A stretch of 64,000 nucleotides of DNA from Caenorhabditis remanei (taxonomy: Eukaryota; Nematoda; Chromadorea; Rhabditida; Rhabditidae): NCBI RefSeq assembly GCF_010183535.1, contig NC_071329.1, forward strand, positions 2,480,001 to 2,544,000, written 5' to 3'. Made by a program: the position numbers and the translations under genes. A model generated the notes under the pieces. It did no database searches, had not been told where the DNA came from, and worked only from the letters and a program-made list of their open reading frames with translations. The stretch's first letter is position 1, and each line of letters begins with the position of its first letter. Positions 23,077 through 34,777 of this stretch are shown in pieces.

Positions 23077-23702
23077 CACGGTCTCCCACATTGCGAAAAA
23101 GAACTGCAAGGAACGTGAAGCCGATTTTTTCACGTTTTAATTCAATTCTTTTATTTTTTGCACTGAAAATTCAGTTTTTTCAGGTTTTTAGACTGCGCAA
23201 TGGATGAAAAAAGGTCCCGTCCTACAGAATTGTAGAAAATAAAATTCTCTATCTTATGAGCCAAAGAACGTGAAATTTGGTCTGAAATTGACTTTTTCTA
23301 TACAGAAAAACTGATTTTCAGAATATTGAATATAACTTTTTTGGTAGAAAACGTTTTCTAATAAAACTTGCACATAATGTTCTTGAGGATGCTCCAAAAC
23401 TGTTACAATTTTTTCGAAAAAAAATATTGGATGAAATGGCAGAAAATCTCAATATTCTGAAAATCAGTTTTTCTGTATAGAAAAAGTCAATTTCAGACCA
23501 AATTTCACGTTCTTTGGCTCATAAGATAGAGAATTTTATTTTCTACAATTCTGTAGGACGGGACCTTTTTTCATCCATTGCGCAGTCTAAAAATCTGAAA
23601 AAACTGAATTTTCAGTGCAAAAAATAAAAGAATTGAATTAAAACGTGAAAAAATCGGCTTCACGTTTCTTGCAGTTCTTTTTCGCTGTGTGGGAGACTGT
23701 GC
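23077..23702. mobile_element. Long hairpin element, 626 bp, 5-bp TSD
   Basis: Inverted arms of about 300 bp (GGTCTCCCACATTGCGAAAA left, inverse right; AAAGGTCCCGTCCTACAGAA near 23211, inverse near 23555). Flanked by CAATT on both sides (23072-23076, 23703-23707). Shares its terminal motif with 18434-19221 but the interior is unrelated. Confidence 0.75.
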
Positions 23703-23973
23703 AATTGAGTAAAAATTAGAAATGAAAGCTTTTAGAGTTGAAAAATTCAAAAAATAATGTTTCTCAAATTTTTGATAATTTTCTTCGGCTAATTTGGGCT
23801 ATTATATCAATTCAGCCAAGCTTACCAATAGTTGATACTTTATTCAACAGAAAATTCATCAAAACAAAAAAGTTTAGTTAGCAATAATCTAAACAAAATG
23901 AAGTTAATTTTGAGCATATTTGCAACCATATCTAAACTTTTAGAAAAAATTATACAAAAAACTCAAAAAAGAA

Positions 23974-26809
23974 CTAAATAATTTCCATTAATCTGTGATA
24001 CAGCTTGGCTTTAGTGCTTTCAGACAACTCCTTGCACGCTTCACAAGTTTTTAAAAGTTTTGCTTCTTGAATGCTTCTGATTTCCTTTATGGTCTTGTCC
24101 AAAAGTTTCGTCATGCCAAACTTATCAGCCAAACACATCAACTTCTCATTTTTGATTTTGGTGTTATTCAGAAGATGATACTCGACGTGGCGGATTACAG
24201 ACGGCATCATGAAGCGATCCGCAAGTTCCAGTAACTTGTCAACAGTGCTGTCTGAAAATTTAGAACTTGAAAATTGACAATCTGGCTAACATACCATCTG
24301 GAAAGATGGTTTCTGGATATATCGTGCCGAATAGCAAACATATATCTATATAAGAAGCTTCCATAATTTCAATCTCATTAATTTGTCCTTTTTTGGAGTT
24401 TTCTGAGAAGAGTGCGCGGAAGTATTCGGAGTGAATCGAGAGGAACTGAAAAAGAAAATAGGTAGTAGCTTTGGAGACGCACGGCCTCCAGTGGAGGCCC
24501 TTTCAATGCACTGCGCTCAGTACTTTGAGAGGGCCTCTGCAGGAGGCCGTGGAGACGCCGCTTTCAAATGCCCTATAAATTTGGTCGTACGCCGCCAAAA
24601 TGAGAACATCTTAAGTATACTATTCACCGATTCGGAATTCCAGCTTATTCATATGAAAAGTTTGAGTGCTCATAACTCGGCTCACAGACACATTTATCAG
24701 GTTTCGACTACAGAAATGGACTCCTCGTAGTCGAAAATACATATAATCAAATTTATAGGTCATTTGAAAGTGGCGTCTCCAAAGATTTCCCTTGTAAGCA
24801 TTGTTTATCTCTAAAATGTTTGTATTTTTTCTCTAACAAGAGAAGTAAACGACGGACCGAGTTGAACTTTTTCTATAAATTTGAGCATAGGTATTTTCGA
24901 CCCTGAGGATTTCAAATCTGCAAGAAAAACTCGCATAATGTTCCCCTGTACTGAGTTATGAGCCGTCAAACTAAACGCACCCACAACCCCTGCGCCACCA
25001 ATGGTTGGAAAACGTGTGCCTTGTGTCAAAATGCTTAACCATAGGAAAAGTTTGACGGCTCATAACTCGGTACAGGGGAACATTTTTCAGGTTTTTCTTG
25101 CAGATTTGGAATTCTCAGGGTCGTAATTACTTATGGTCAAATTTATAGAAAAAGTTCAACAGGGTCCGTCGTGTACTTTCCTTGTTACACTCAGACAGTT
25201 TCAGAAAATAGCTATTTACAAAAACTATCTGTACTTATTAAGGTTTCGGAATTTGATTATCGACTTGAATATCAAAATCGTTGGGAAGGAGTGCACATTT
25301 AGTTTCAAAAGAGTTTCACGGCACCCTACCTCTTAAAATGTTATTTTAATGCGTCAGCGCGACGGGAAAGGCGTCAGAAGTATACTGTGCACCAGAGTTG
25401 TACGGAATGCCATTTTTCAGTTTCCGGAATCCGGAATCCGGAATCCGGAGTGACAAAAAAAACCCGGAATTCCGGAATTTCGGAATCCGGAATTCGGAAT
25501 GTTTCGATAAATTTGCAAGGCCAAGTCATTTTTTCGAGTGTTTTCGATGATAGATAAAGTTTTAAACTACTTTTGAAGTTCAAAATCGAAAAAGAAGTAA
25601 TGCAGTTGTCTTTAAAACTCAAAAAAATTCAAAAATGTTAACTTCAGGATGCCGGAAAAAGGAGACTCAAAAAACCGTAATCCGGAATCCGGAACCGGAA
25701 TGAAGATTTTCATTCTCCGGAATCCGGAACCGAATGTCAAAAGAAATCCGGAATTCCGGAATCCGGAATTTCCGGAATCCGGATTCCGTACAACTCTGCT
25801 GTGCACATAAGGCCATAAAAAAGTAAGTTGGAGGCTCAAGAGAGTTTGAGAAGGTTTTGGTTAAGTACAAAAAAACTAATATCTGTTCTTTTTTGTTGAA
25901 TAATTTTGAAGAAAACATACTCACCACTTTGTTGACATGAAGCGTTTTGTCTTCTACCTTTAAAACGATATCAGTAAAATCGGAAGGCAGAAAAAGGGCA
26001 TCATACTGTTTGATTGGAAGATAACGGGCGACCAGAGCATATTTGAAGTTAAATGGTTCGTAAGTGGTAAAGAAAATATTATCTTGAGAATAACGGAATA
26101 GGACAGTGTTGACAGGGTTTTTAACATCTACATTAACGGTGTGCACTTGACCACGAATTGTTGCTTTGATATGTCCAGTGAGTCCGAATACTCCGTGTGG
26201 CTTCAACTCATCCCAGTCGAATTTCCATCTCACATTATTGTCAGAGAACGTGCATTCACTGAACATTCCACGTTATTATTATTATTGTCGGAACTTTTTT
26301 GTTTTGACCATCTTGCCAACCGGGCCAAAACAGGCCGACGCGGGCCTGCTCATAACTCGTGCCAAAATAAATATTATGAGCTGAAAAATATACCAAAATG
26401 TAGATCTCGACGAGTTCTATGTCCGTGACCTACTACGGGCTGGATGGCTACTCGTTAATGTGCCGCGGGCCGGGAAAAAGTGCCAAAAACGCAAAAATGG
26501 CCATTCTAGCCTGGCCCGCGGCACATAAACGAATAGCCATCCGGTCCGTAGTAGGTCACGGACATAGAACTCGTTGAGATTTATATTTTGGTATATTTTT
26601 CAGCTCATAATGTTCATTTTGACGCGAGTTACGAGCCAGCCCGTGTTGGCCCGTTTCGGCCCGGTTGACAAGAATGGTTTTGACAATAACTGCATATTTT
26701 GTACTTGAATTAAAAATTACCATTTCAACCCTTCTACATCGCTTGTATCCAGTAGTCCGATATCGATAACCGTGTTGGCACTGCTATATTCAAAAGTCGT
26801 ATTCTCCAT
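23974..26809 (-). CDS. BTB-domain protein B2 (4 exons)
   Basis: Probable CUL3 adaptor. Exons on the minus strand: 26809-26721, 26258-25925, 24445-24295, 24251-23974, about 283 aa. Exon 1 encodes MENTTFEYSSANTVIDIG; exon 2 carries the N-terminal beta domain (WKFDWDELKPHGVFGLTGHI) and the start of BTB (FLPSDFTDIVLKVEDKTLHV); exon 3 holds LSIHSEYFRALFSENSKKG; exon 4 has LLELADRFMMPSVIRHVEYH. Phases match the other BTB genes exactly. The gene is stretched to 2.8 kb by at least four repeats in its introns: 24471-24790, 24838-25190, 25393-25798 and 26309-26676, none touching an exon. Confidence 0.82.
24471..24790. repeat. Inverted-end repeat in BTB B2 intron 2
   Basis: CTTTGGAGACGC at the left end is matched by GCGTCTCCAAAG at the right end; the left part also has a small palindrome of CGGCCTCCAGTGGAGGCC type. 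No target duplication seen. Confidence 0.5.
24838..25190. repeat. Palindromic repeat in BTB B2 intron 2
   Basis: GAGTTATGAGCCGTCAAACT near 24952 is mirrored by GTTTGACGGCTCATAACTC near 25048, and the outer parts (ACTTTTTCTATAAATTTGA and its inverse) pair as well. Confidence 0.55.
25393..25798. mobile_element. hAT-like CCGGAAT-core MITE with 8-bp TSD
   Basis: Terminal inverted repeat CAGAGTTGTACGGAAT on both ends, flanked by the exact 8-bp duplication CTGTGCAC (25385-25392, 25799-25806). Arms are tandem CCGGAATC repeats, inverted between arms. Fits a hAT-type MITE. Lies in BTB B2 intron 2. Confidence 0.85.
26309..26676. mobile_element. hAT-like GGCC-palindrome MITE in BTB B2 intron 1
   Basis: Ends CATCTTGCCAACCGGGCC and the inverse of CATTCTTGTCAACCGGGCC, flanked by the exact 8-bp duplication GTTTTGAC (26301-26308, 26677-26684). 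The core has inverted blocks GTAGATCTCGACGAGTTCTA and CCGCGGGCCGGG. Same family as 52287, 60024 and 61751. Confidence 0.85.
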
Positions 26810-27324
26810 TCCTCCAGAATCTTAAATAAAAATGTTTAAAGATATGTATAATAGTTATATTATTACCAAAATCGGTATGAAAAGAAGAACGTATTTTTAA
26901 ACCGATTTTAATGATAATTAAGTAGTTCAGGGTTCATTAAAAAGTAAGATGTATTTGTTAATAACTAATTTGGTCGGAAAACTTATAACAATTAAAGTAA
27001 TCAGTAATAAACGCAGGTTTTGCAGGTATCCCAAGAAAAATACCGCAGAATTTTATATAAAAGAATATGTATATAAAAGAATGATTTCAAACATTGAAAC
27101 ATTTTCTAACATGGAAACAAAATAGAAAAATAGTGTTATAGAAAAGAAGACGGCGGCAATGAGAATTTAAGGGTGTGCGACGAAAAAGAAGAGGGACAAT
27201 GCGATATTTAGAGACGATGAACCATTGAAGGGCAAGGGGGAAAACGAGAAATGAGAGATAGAGAACAAAGGGGTAGATGAAAAGAGGGTGATCATTGTTG
27301 AAGTTCAGGTCTTCAAAATTTGTT
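26810..27324. other. Intergenic between BTB B3 and B2
   Basis: No gene seen. 26990-27320 is 3' flank of B3 and recurs at 29160-29540 and 11420-11690. Confidence 0.5.
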
Positions 27325-28698
27325 TTAAAACCGGGGCCGCGGAACATCTTGTTGTACATTTTGTTGAACACCCCGTTGCACCAAATCGATGATCACCATC
27401 ACCTTGTCCAAAATCTTCCCCTTTGCCTGATCAGACAACTCTCCATAGTCTGAAGAGTCCTTCAACTTCTTCGCCTTTGCCATGCTATCCAATTCCTTGA
27501 TCATCTTCTCCAACAGCATCTCCATTCCATACCTATCAGCCATCCACATCAACTTCTCATTGTTGATTTTAGTGTTGTTCAGAAGATGATATTCGACGTG
27601 ATGGATTACAGAAGGCATCATGAATCGGTCAGCGAGCTCGAGGAGTTTTGGCACGGTTTTGTCTGAAATAGATTGTAAGAATTTAGGCAAATCTCCAAAA
27701 TTCACCATTTGGGAAAGTTGCTTTCGGGTAGATCGTGCTAAAAAGCAACCCGATCTCTTCATAGGACACATCCTTAATCGGCACCTCATCCATTTTTCCT
27801 TCCTTGAAATTTGAAGAAAATAGAGCATTGAAGTAGTCGGAGTGGTAGGAGAGGAACTGAAAGTTGCTTTTATTTTCTTTAATTCCGAAATAAACAAGAT
27901 CTTACCGTTCTATTAACGTTCAACTTGACGCCACCGACTTCGAGAATCGCATCATTTTTCTCCGATGGAAGGAACATCTCGTCGTAAATTTCGGTGCAGA
28001 GAATTGGGAGAAGAGAGAATTCGAATTGGAATTTCATGGGGTCAGTCAGTTCGGAGAAAGTTTGCGCCACTTCTCGTTTTTCCGTGGAGATATGCACCGG
28101 AACAGTTAGCTCTTGTGGTTTTTTGACGATGATCTCTCCAGTGAACCCAATGACTCGTTCAGCTTTTAGCTCTTCCCAAGAAAAGGCCCAGGACATACGA
28201 GAAGTTGGGCTAGTGGAGGCTTTCATCACACTGAAAGGAAAAAAACCGTTCTATCGGAACAAGTTTTCAAAAATTTTACATACCGTTAATCTCGGCTGTC
28301 TTCAATGGTATGAAAATATTCTATGAACATTAAGCTATTTTATGTCAGTTAGCAGCTTTTTGATATTTCCATCGGGAACCGAGATATACCGCTGCAAACA
28401 TGCTCCGCCATTCTTAACAAGATTCAGCAAAATCCTATATTCTTTTTACGTTTCGGTAGAGCGCAGTTGCTAGAAAAGCGCTGTGTTAATAGAGGAAATG
28501 CGATAAATTTTAGTCGAATACAACATCTAAATTTATTTTTAAAATTTCCCTTTTTTACTTTTTCTGAGAACTAAAACAACAAAAAAATTTAGAAACTCAC
28601 CACATTAATCCATTTGTTGTGCTGGTATCAAGTGTAACCATACCCACACTGTTTGTAGTTTTTTCCGCAGACTTGTACTTGATGATTTCGTACACCAT
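27325..28698 (-). CDS. BTB-domain protein B3 (4 exons)
   Basis: Probable CUL3 adaptor. Exons on the minus strand: 28698-28601, 28230-27906, 27856-27706, 27662-27325, about 303 aa. N-terminal beta domain (SWAFSWEELKAERVIGFTGE), BTB from about residue 118 (FLPSEKNDAILEVGGVKLNV), helical C-terminus (VPKLLELADRFMMPSVIHHV) and an extra Gln/Val-rich tail (QRGVQQNVQQDVPRPRF) that B1, B2 and B5 lack. Nearly identical to B4 next to it, so the two are a recent tandem pair. The start ATG follows a GCTTCAG acceptor 5 bases upstream; an upstream in-frame extension to 28893 is unlikely. Confidence 0.85.
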
Positions 28699-29544
28699 GT
28701 TGTTCTGAAGCTTCACAGTGAAACTTTGTAGGAAATAAAAAATAATCAATTTTAAACTGAGAAATACGAATTGTGAAAGAGAAGAAGAGAGAAGGGAGAT
28801 AGAGAAGGAGAGATGACCTTTGTCTTGTTGAAAAAAATATGATTCGCCGGCATAAGGATATATTATTTTATTTTCTGGAGCATAAGAAATCAAAAAAATT
28901 GTAATTGTGAAAACGGAGCAGGTGAAAATTCTGTGTTTGTGTAAAATTTTTGTGTAAATTTTATGAGAGTTTTGTCAGTGGTTTCTTTAAAGGTGGAACT
29001 CATGTCACTTTTTTTATTTCAAAATTATGATACTTCAGACAATTCCAATTGAAAATCAAGACTTTCGAAAATTTTTTTTTTGAATTTTTGAATTCAAAAA
29101 ACTATGATGCTCAATTTTTACTCAATTGTTCATGTTTTATAGTTATAAAACAACTGTAATTTACCAAAAAAGGCTTAAACTATATTTAGCATGCATGTAC
29201 TGGAACATTTTATATAAAGGAATGAGGGTTGAAACATTTTCCAACTTGAAAACAAAATAGAAAATGTTGTAACAGAAAAGAAAAGGACGGTAAGGAAAAT
29301 TTAAGAGTGAGCAATGGGGAAGAAGATAGAAGATGTGATATCGAGAGACGGGCAATACAAATCGTTTTGAATTGAAAAGGAGGGAAAGAGCGAGGAGAAT
29401 GAGAGGGTGCTGACCGTTGTCTTGTTGGAACATTGAAGCATATGAAACATTGAAGGCCAAGGGGGAAACAAGAAATGAGAGATAGAGAACAGATTGGTTA
29501 AAAGAGGGCAATCGTTTTTGAAGTTTAGGTCATCAAAGTTTGTT
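28699..29544. other. Intergenic between BTB B4 and B3
   Basis: No gene seen. 28720-28830 is the B3 upstream region (also present at 31650-31740 before B4). 29160-29540 is B4 3' flank with purine-rich stretches GAGAGATAGAGAACA shared with 27250. Confidence 0.5.
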
Positions 29545-31614
29545 TTAAAACAGAAGCCGCGGAACATCTTGTTGAACATTTTGTTGAACTCCTCGTTGTA
29601 CCAAATCGATGATCACCATAACCTTATCCAAAATCTTTCCCTTTGCCTGGTCAGACAACTCCCCATAGTCTGGAGAGTCCTTCAACATCTTCGCCTTCGC
29701 CATGCTATCCAATTCTCGAATCATCTTCTCCAACAGCAACTCCATTCCATACCTATCAGCCATCCAAATCAACTTCTCATTGTTGATTTTGGTGTTGTTC
29801 AGAAGATGATATTCGACGTGATGGATTACAGAAGGCATCATGAATCGATCAGCGAGCTCGAGGAGTTTTGGCACGGTTTTGTCTGAAATAGATTGTAAGA
29901 ATTTAGGCAAATCTCAAAAACTCACCATTTGGAAAAGTGGCTTTTGGGTAGATCGTGCTAAAAAGTAACCCGATTTCTTCATAGGACACATCCTTAATCG
30001 GGATCTCATCCATTTGGCCTTCCTTGAAATTAGAGGAGAATAGAGCACTGAAGTAGTCCGAGTGGTAGGAGAGGAACTGCAATCAACTTTCAATTCCAAT
30101 TCTGGAATTCTGGAAAGCATGGTCTGACCGTTCTATTAACGTTCAACTTGACGCCACCGACTTCGAGAATCGCATCATTTTTCTCCGATGGAAGGAACAT
30201 CTCGTCGTAAATTTCGGTGCAAAATATTGGGAGAAGAGAGAATTCGAATTGGAACTTCTCTGGGTCAGTCAGCTTGAAGAAAACTTGTGACACCTTTTGT
30301 TTTTCCGTGGAGATATCCACCGGAACAGTTAGCTCTTGTGGTTTCTTGACAATGATCTCTCCAGTAAACCCAATGACTCGTTCAGGCTTCAGCTTTTCCC
30401 AAATGAAAGTCCAGGACATTTGAGACATTTGGCCAGCGGAGGCTTTCATCACACTGAAAAAGGTAAAATTTATAACATTTTAAAAGGAAATTTAGAGTTT
30501 GTATTCGAACAAAGTTTATCGTATTTCCTCTATCAATACAGCGCTTTTCTTACAACTGCAATTTGTCGAAACGTAAAAAGAATAGCGTTAGAAAACGAGA
30601 GACGCAGAGAAATATAGTTATTTATCAAAAGGATTTTGTTGGGACACCCTCTTATTCCCAGGCACTCCAAAAATTGACCGAATTCAAGCCGAGGGCAATT
30701 TTTCAAGAGGATTTTGCTGAATTTTGTTGAGAATGGCTTAATTTCTATTAAATACTGTAAAACCTGTATTAGACGAGGACCAAGCGGTGCCTGTTTGCAA
30801 CGGTATTTCTCGGTTTTCAAAGGAAATAGCAAAAAGCTGTTAACTAACAAAATAGCTTTACATTCATAGAAGACTTCTTCAGTTTATATCTTCAAACACA
30901 GCCGAGATAGGATGCTCTAATCTCTTGCTAGCCTGTATCATAGGTTTTACGGTATGTGAAATTAAAAAAAATTGTTCCGATAAAACTTTTTTTCCTTGAA
31001 AACAAAAATAAACTTTCTATTAACACATATCCCATCTTGTTGCAAATTTTACGCTGATTAAGAATCTGCGCTTCAATTTTGCATCGTAGCTCCTAGAACC
31101 GCAATATTTGGGCTAAAAGTTTCATTGCTAAAACTAGAAGGTTGATACCATGGAACAATTCTTGAGACTACACTGCCCGACATAAATATAGAGCCACTTG
31201 TGATTATCGACTATCTCACAAAAATGATGATACATCAGGAAGTTTTCAGAATGGCAAAAATTTACATTTATTAGCTGAAAAATGTTGCATGCAAAACATT
31301 TTAACTCTGCCTCTTTGTTTTTGGAAAAATCGAAAAAATGTGAAAAATGGCTTCAATCTATCCGACATAAGTATAGAGCCACTCACAAAAAGTGTATATT
31401 ACTCACAAAAACACACAAAAAGTGTATATTTATGTCGGGCAGTGTATAACAGTGTATTAAAGTTTGTAACTTAACTTTTTCCTGGGAACTAAAACTTTAA
31501 AAAAAGAGAAACTCACCACACCAATCCATTTGTTGTGCTGGTATCTAGTGAAATCAGTTCCTTACTGTTTGTAGTTTTTTCAGCAGACTTGTACGTGATG
31601 ATTTCGTACACCAT
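29545..31614 (-). CDS. BTB-domain protein B4 (4 exons)
   Basis: Tandem twin of B3 and probable CUL3 adaptor. Exons on the minus strand: 31614-31517, 30453-30129, 30076-29926, 29882-29545, about 303 aa. Exon lengths 98, 325, 151 and 338 are identical to B3. Same domains: SWTFIWEKLKPERVIGFTGE, FLPSEKNDAILEVGGVKLNV, EYHLLNNTKINNEKL, tail QQNVQQDVPRLLF. Exon 2 ends at an unusual donor, GTCAGA, where B3 has GTAAGA; the splice may be weak. Intron 1 is about 1.06 kb and contains a TA-flanked MITE. Confidence 0.84.
31171..31444. mobile_element. TA-flanked MITE in BTB B4 intron 1
   Basis: Terminal inverted repeat CACTGCCCGACATAAATATA (left) with its inverse ending at 31444, flanked by TA on both sides, as in Tc1/mariner-derived MITEs. 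The right arm has an AAAAAGTGTATATTACTCACA-type short duplication. Confidence 0.7.
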
Positions 31615-31902
31615 GTTGTTCTGAAGCTTGAAAGTAAAACTTTTTAGGATAGATAGAAAGAATCAATTTTAAACTGAGCAATACGAATCGTAAAAAAGAA
31701 GAAGAGAGAAGAGAGATAGAGACGGAGAGATGACCTTTGTCTTGTTGCAAAGATGTGATTCATTGGATTGTCTGCGTCTAGTATCTTTTACCAGGGGTAC
31801 ACGGCGCCGGTCAAGAAGAAAGATGGCAGCTGTTGTGAGTAAGAGTGGCCAGTCTTTCAATTTTTTCCTCTTGATTTTACTTTCATGACTCAAACTTTTT
31901 TT

Positions 31903-32240
31903 CAGACTTGCAAGATTCCGGCCCGGCTTGGCCCGGCCCGGCCCGGCCCGGTCGGCCCGGATTTGAATTTTTGAACATTTTTCACTACAATTTTTTGTCC
32001 AAAAATTTATTTTCTGAAAATTTTTCATATTTTTCCTCAAGTATATTTTTCAAAAACCTTCGAAACCTACAAAAAATTGTTTTTAAGAAATATTTTTCAA
32101 AAAAAATCGGGAAATTTTCGAAAAAAAAATTTGAATTTTTTTCAGTACTGAACTTCCGGGCCCACCGGGCCGGGCCGGGCCGGGCCCTAGAAATTTTCAT
32201 TCCGGCCCGGCCCGGCCCGGCCCGGCCCGTTGCAAGTCTG
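31903..32240. mobile_element. hAT-like GGCCC-palindrome MITE with 8-bp TSD
   Basis: Ends CAGACTTGCAA and TTGCAAGTCTG, flanked by CTTTTTTT on both sides (31895-31902, 32241-32248). Arms of CCCGGCCCGG repeats around an AT-rich centre. The duplication is low in complexity, so it is weaker evidence than for its relatives. Confidence 0.75.
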
Positions 32241-32258
32241 CTTTTTTTCATGAAATTA

Positions 32259-32662
32259 CAGTACCGCTCACAAGGTTATCAACTGAAAATGACCATTTTT
32301 GATAGTGTATTTCAATGTCACATGGATGTCCTGTAAACTCAATTTTGTACGGGTTGAACAGAGCAAAAATATCACACCATTTTTGTAAATGACCTTTTTT
32401 TGGTAGTGGCACTACCATGGAAGTTACAGGTTGTCAAAGTAATTTCTCTCTGAAACCCGAAAAAAAACTTTGCCAACCTGTAACTTTCAAGATAGTGCCC
32501 CTACAAAAAAATAGTCAATTACAAAAATGATGTTTTTTTTGCTCTGTGCAACCCATATGAACTTGAGTTTGCCGAACAATCAAGTGACACCGAAATACAC
32601 TGTCAAACTTGGTCATTTTCTACTGAAAACGGCCAAAGTTGATAACCTTTATAGCGGTACTG
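32259..32662. mobile_element. Tc1/mariner-like MITE upstream of BTB B5
   Basis: Ends CAGTACCGCTCACAAGGTTA and its inverse with TA on both sides. Ends only 40 bp before the start codon of B5, so it forms the proximal promoter or 5' UTR of that gene. Confidence 0.7.
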
Positions 32663-32701
32663 TACATACACAACCTTAGTTTTCAGGTAGACTACTAGAC
32701 C

Positions 32702-34777
32702 ATGACGGAGACACCAATAACTTACAAATTGGATACTAAAAAACAAGCAGGAGCGAGTAACTCGGTCCTTGACATTTCTGAAACTAGTGGCCTGAAATGG
32801 TGAGTTGAAAAGTTGAAACTGGCGGTAGCTTTCCAATGATACATTTTCAAAATCGGAAAAATAAGTCGTGGCCTAGGATCCAACAACTCGGTCATCGTGA
32901 ACTACAAAAATGATATCATCCGACACAGCTGAAACTAGTGCAACCGTAATTAAGTTAAATTAAAAATTTCCCGACCAAAATATTACGGTAGCATTTGGTT
33001 CAGCATTGGCGTCATTTTCGTTGTGCGATATGGCCGAGTTGACGGATTCTAGGCCGGCACTTCTTTTCATACCAGATTTTACTGTCACTCGGTGGATGGA
33101 ACGCTCCAGCTCCACACATTAATATCTAATTTTTTGTTCAGTATCTGGCGATGCTCTATGATTGATAAACTATCATCCGCTTGCCTCTCCTGGAGCTTCA
33201 ATTGGCAAGAACTGAAAAAGTTGAAAGGAATCAATGGGCTCACTGGATATATTCTCGTTACTTACTATGACAACAATACTGAACAACCACCAGTACGTGT
33301 TGAAGTCGACTTGACAAGTGAGCATCAAGTTATCGAGAAAGTTATCAAGAAAGATACATCGTTCGATGATTTCAAAGCGACGTTCGAGTTCAGCTTGACT
33401 CCACATAAGTATCCGGAGGAATTAAGTTATGAGGAGATGTTTGAAGCATCGGAGAAGAATGACGCAGTTTTAGTGATTGGAGACAAGAAGCTGCATGTGA
33501 ATAAGTCGGTGAGTATACTAACTAGGGAAGGTCTTGAAGTCAGTTTGGAGGTAAGGAACGTGATCTATATCATTGGAAAGCTGAGAAAACGCTGATTCCA
33601 AAACTATATTCAGTTTTGGTCCTCAAGGTCTGGTATCCGAGAAAAATGAGATCAAGGGTCGCAACTTTGATCCCATCAGGGCAAAAACTGAATATATATT
33701 TGGAATCAACGTTTTCTCAGCTTTACAATGATATATGGGACATCCCTTATATCTAAATTGACTCCATGGCCTTTCCTAGTAAACCCATAGCCGAATGTTT
33801 CCAATTTTTTTCCTTTTTTCCAGTTCCTCTCCCTCCACTCCGATTTCTTCAATGCCTTGTTCTCTTCTAATTTCAAGGAAGGCCAAATGGATGAGGTCCC
33901 GATCAAGGATATCTTTTTCAAGGATTTTGGGTTACTCATGAGTACAATCTATCCGAAGAATGTGTTTCCGAATGGTATGGTTTTTACTTATTGCGCTGCG
34001 GTGCGGCTGCGTCGCGTGTTTTTTTTTTTAACTAGGGAACGTTTTGGAAATAAGGGACGTTATCTATATCATTGTAAAGCTGGGAAAATGCTGATTCCAA
34101 ATATTTATTCAGTTTTTACCCTCGAGGTCTGGTATTCAAGAAAAACGGGGTCATAGTTCTGAAAAACGTTGATTTTTTCGCATTTAATTGACCCTGTTTT
34201 TCTCGAATACCAGGTCTCCAGGGCATAAACTGAATATATATTTGGAATCAGCGTTTTTCAGCTTTTCAATGATATAGGTCATGTTCCAATTCAAACTGAC
34301 TCAATGAGTGCCGGGACGATTCAAAACTGGATGTTTCGAAACCAAGACGTTTGGAAACTAGACACAAAAGGAGCGGCAAGTCTCACATTTTAACAAAATG
34401 AGTAAATCATTCTGATTACTTGTGCTCCGCTTAAATTTAGGTCAATTTTACAAAGTGCCGCACATTTAGAAGTACTTATCTATAAACCTTATCCTCCAGA
34501 CCCCACCGCCGAGAAACTTCTGGAACTTGCTGACCGCTTCATCATGCCGTCAGTCACCCGTCAAGTCGAAAACCACTTGGCGACCGTCTCCCAAATAAAC
34601 AATGAGAAGCTGATGTGGATGGCTGACAAATATGGAATGAAGATGTTGATGGAGAAGACCATATCTCAGATGGACTCTGCCGAGAAAGCAAAGAAATTGA
34701 AGATGTCGAATGAATATGGAGAATTGTCGAATGAAACGAAGGCTAGACTTTTTGAAAGACTTGTTCAGATTGTTTGA
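32702..34777 (+). CDS. BTB-domain protein B5 (4 exons, plus strand)
   Basis: Probable CUL3 adaptor, the only BTB gene here on the plus strand. Exons: 32702-32799, 33142-33508, 33824-33974, 34500-34777, about 297 aa. Exon 1 MTETPITYKLDTKKQAGASN; N-terminal beta domain (WSFNWQELKKLKGINGLTGY); BTB from about residue 132 (FEASEKNDAVLVIGDKKLHV), LSLHSDFFNALFSSNFKEG in exon 3; helical C-terminus (LLELADRFIMPSVTRQVENH, then WMADKYGMKML). Phases are as in the other BTB genes. Exon 1 follows a TTTTCAG acceptor. Introns 2 and 3 carry related ACTAGGGAAGG-type repeats. Confidence 0.83.
33521..33780. repeat. ACTAGGGAAGG inverted repeat in BTB B5 intron 2
   Basis: ACTAGGGAAGG at the left and CCTTTCCTAGT at the right are inverted; inner blocks GAGAAAACGCTGATTCCAAA and its inverse pair. 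A second copy lies at 34030-34310 in intron 3 and a third pair of ends at 19587-19683. Confidence 0.6.

Noticed and set aside
28597..28893. Longer N-terminus for BTB B3
   Set aside because: The extension is not shared by B1, B2, B4 or B5, and an acceptor right before the ATG at 28698 supports the shorter start.
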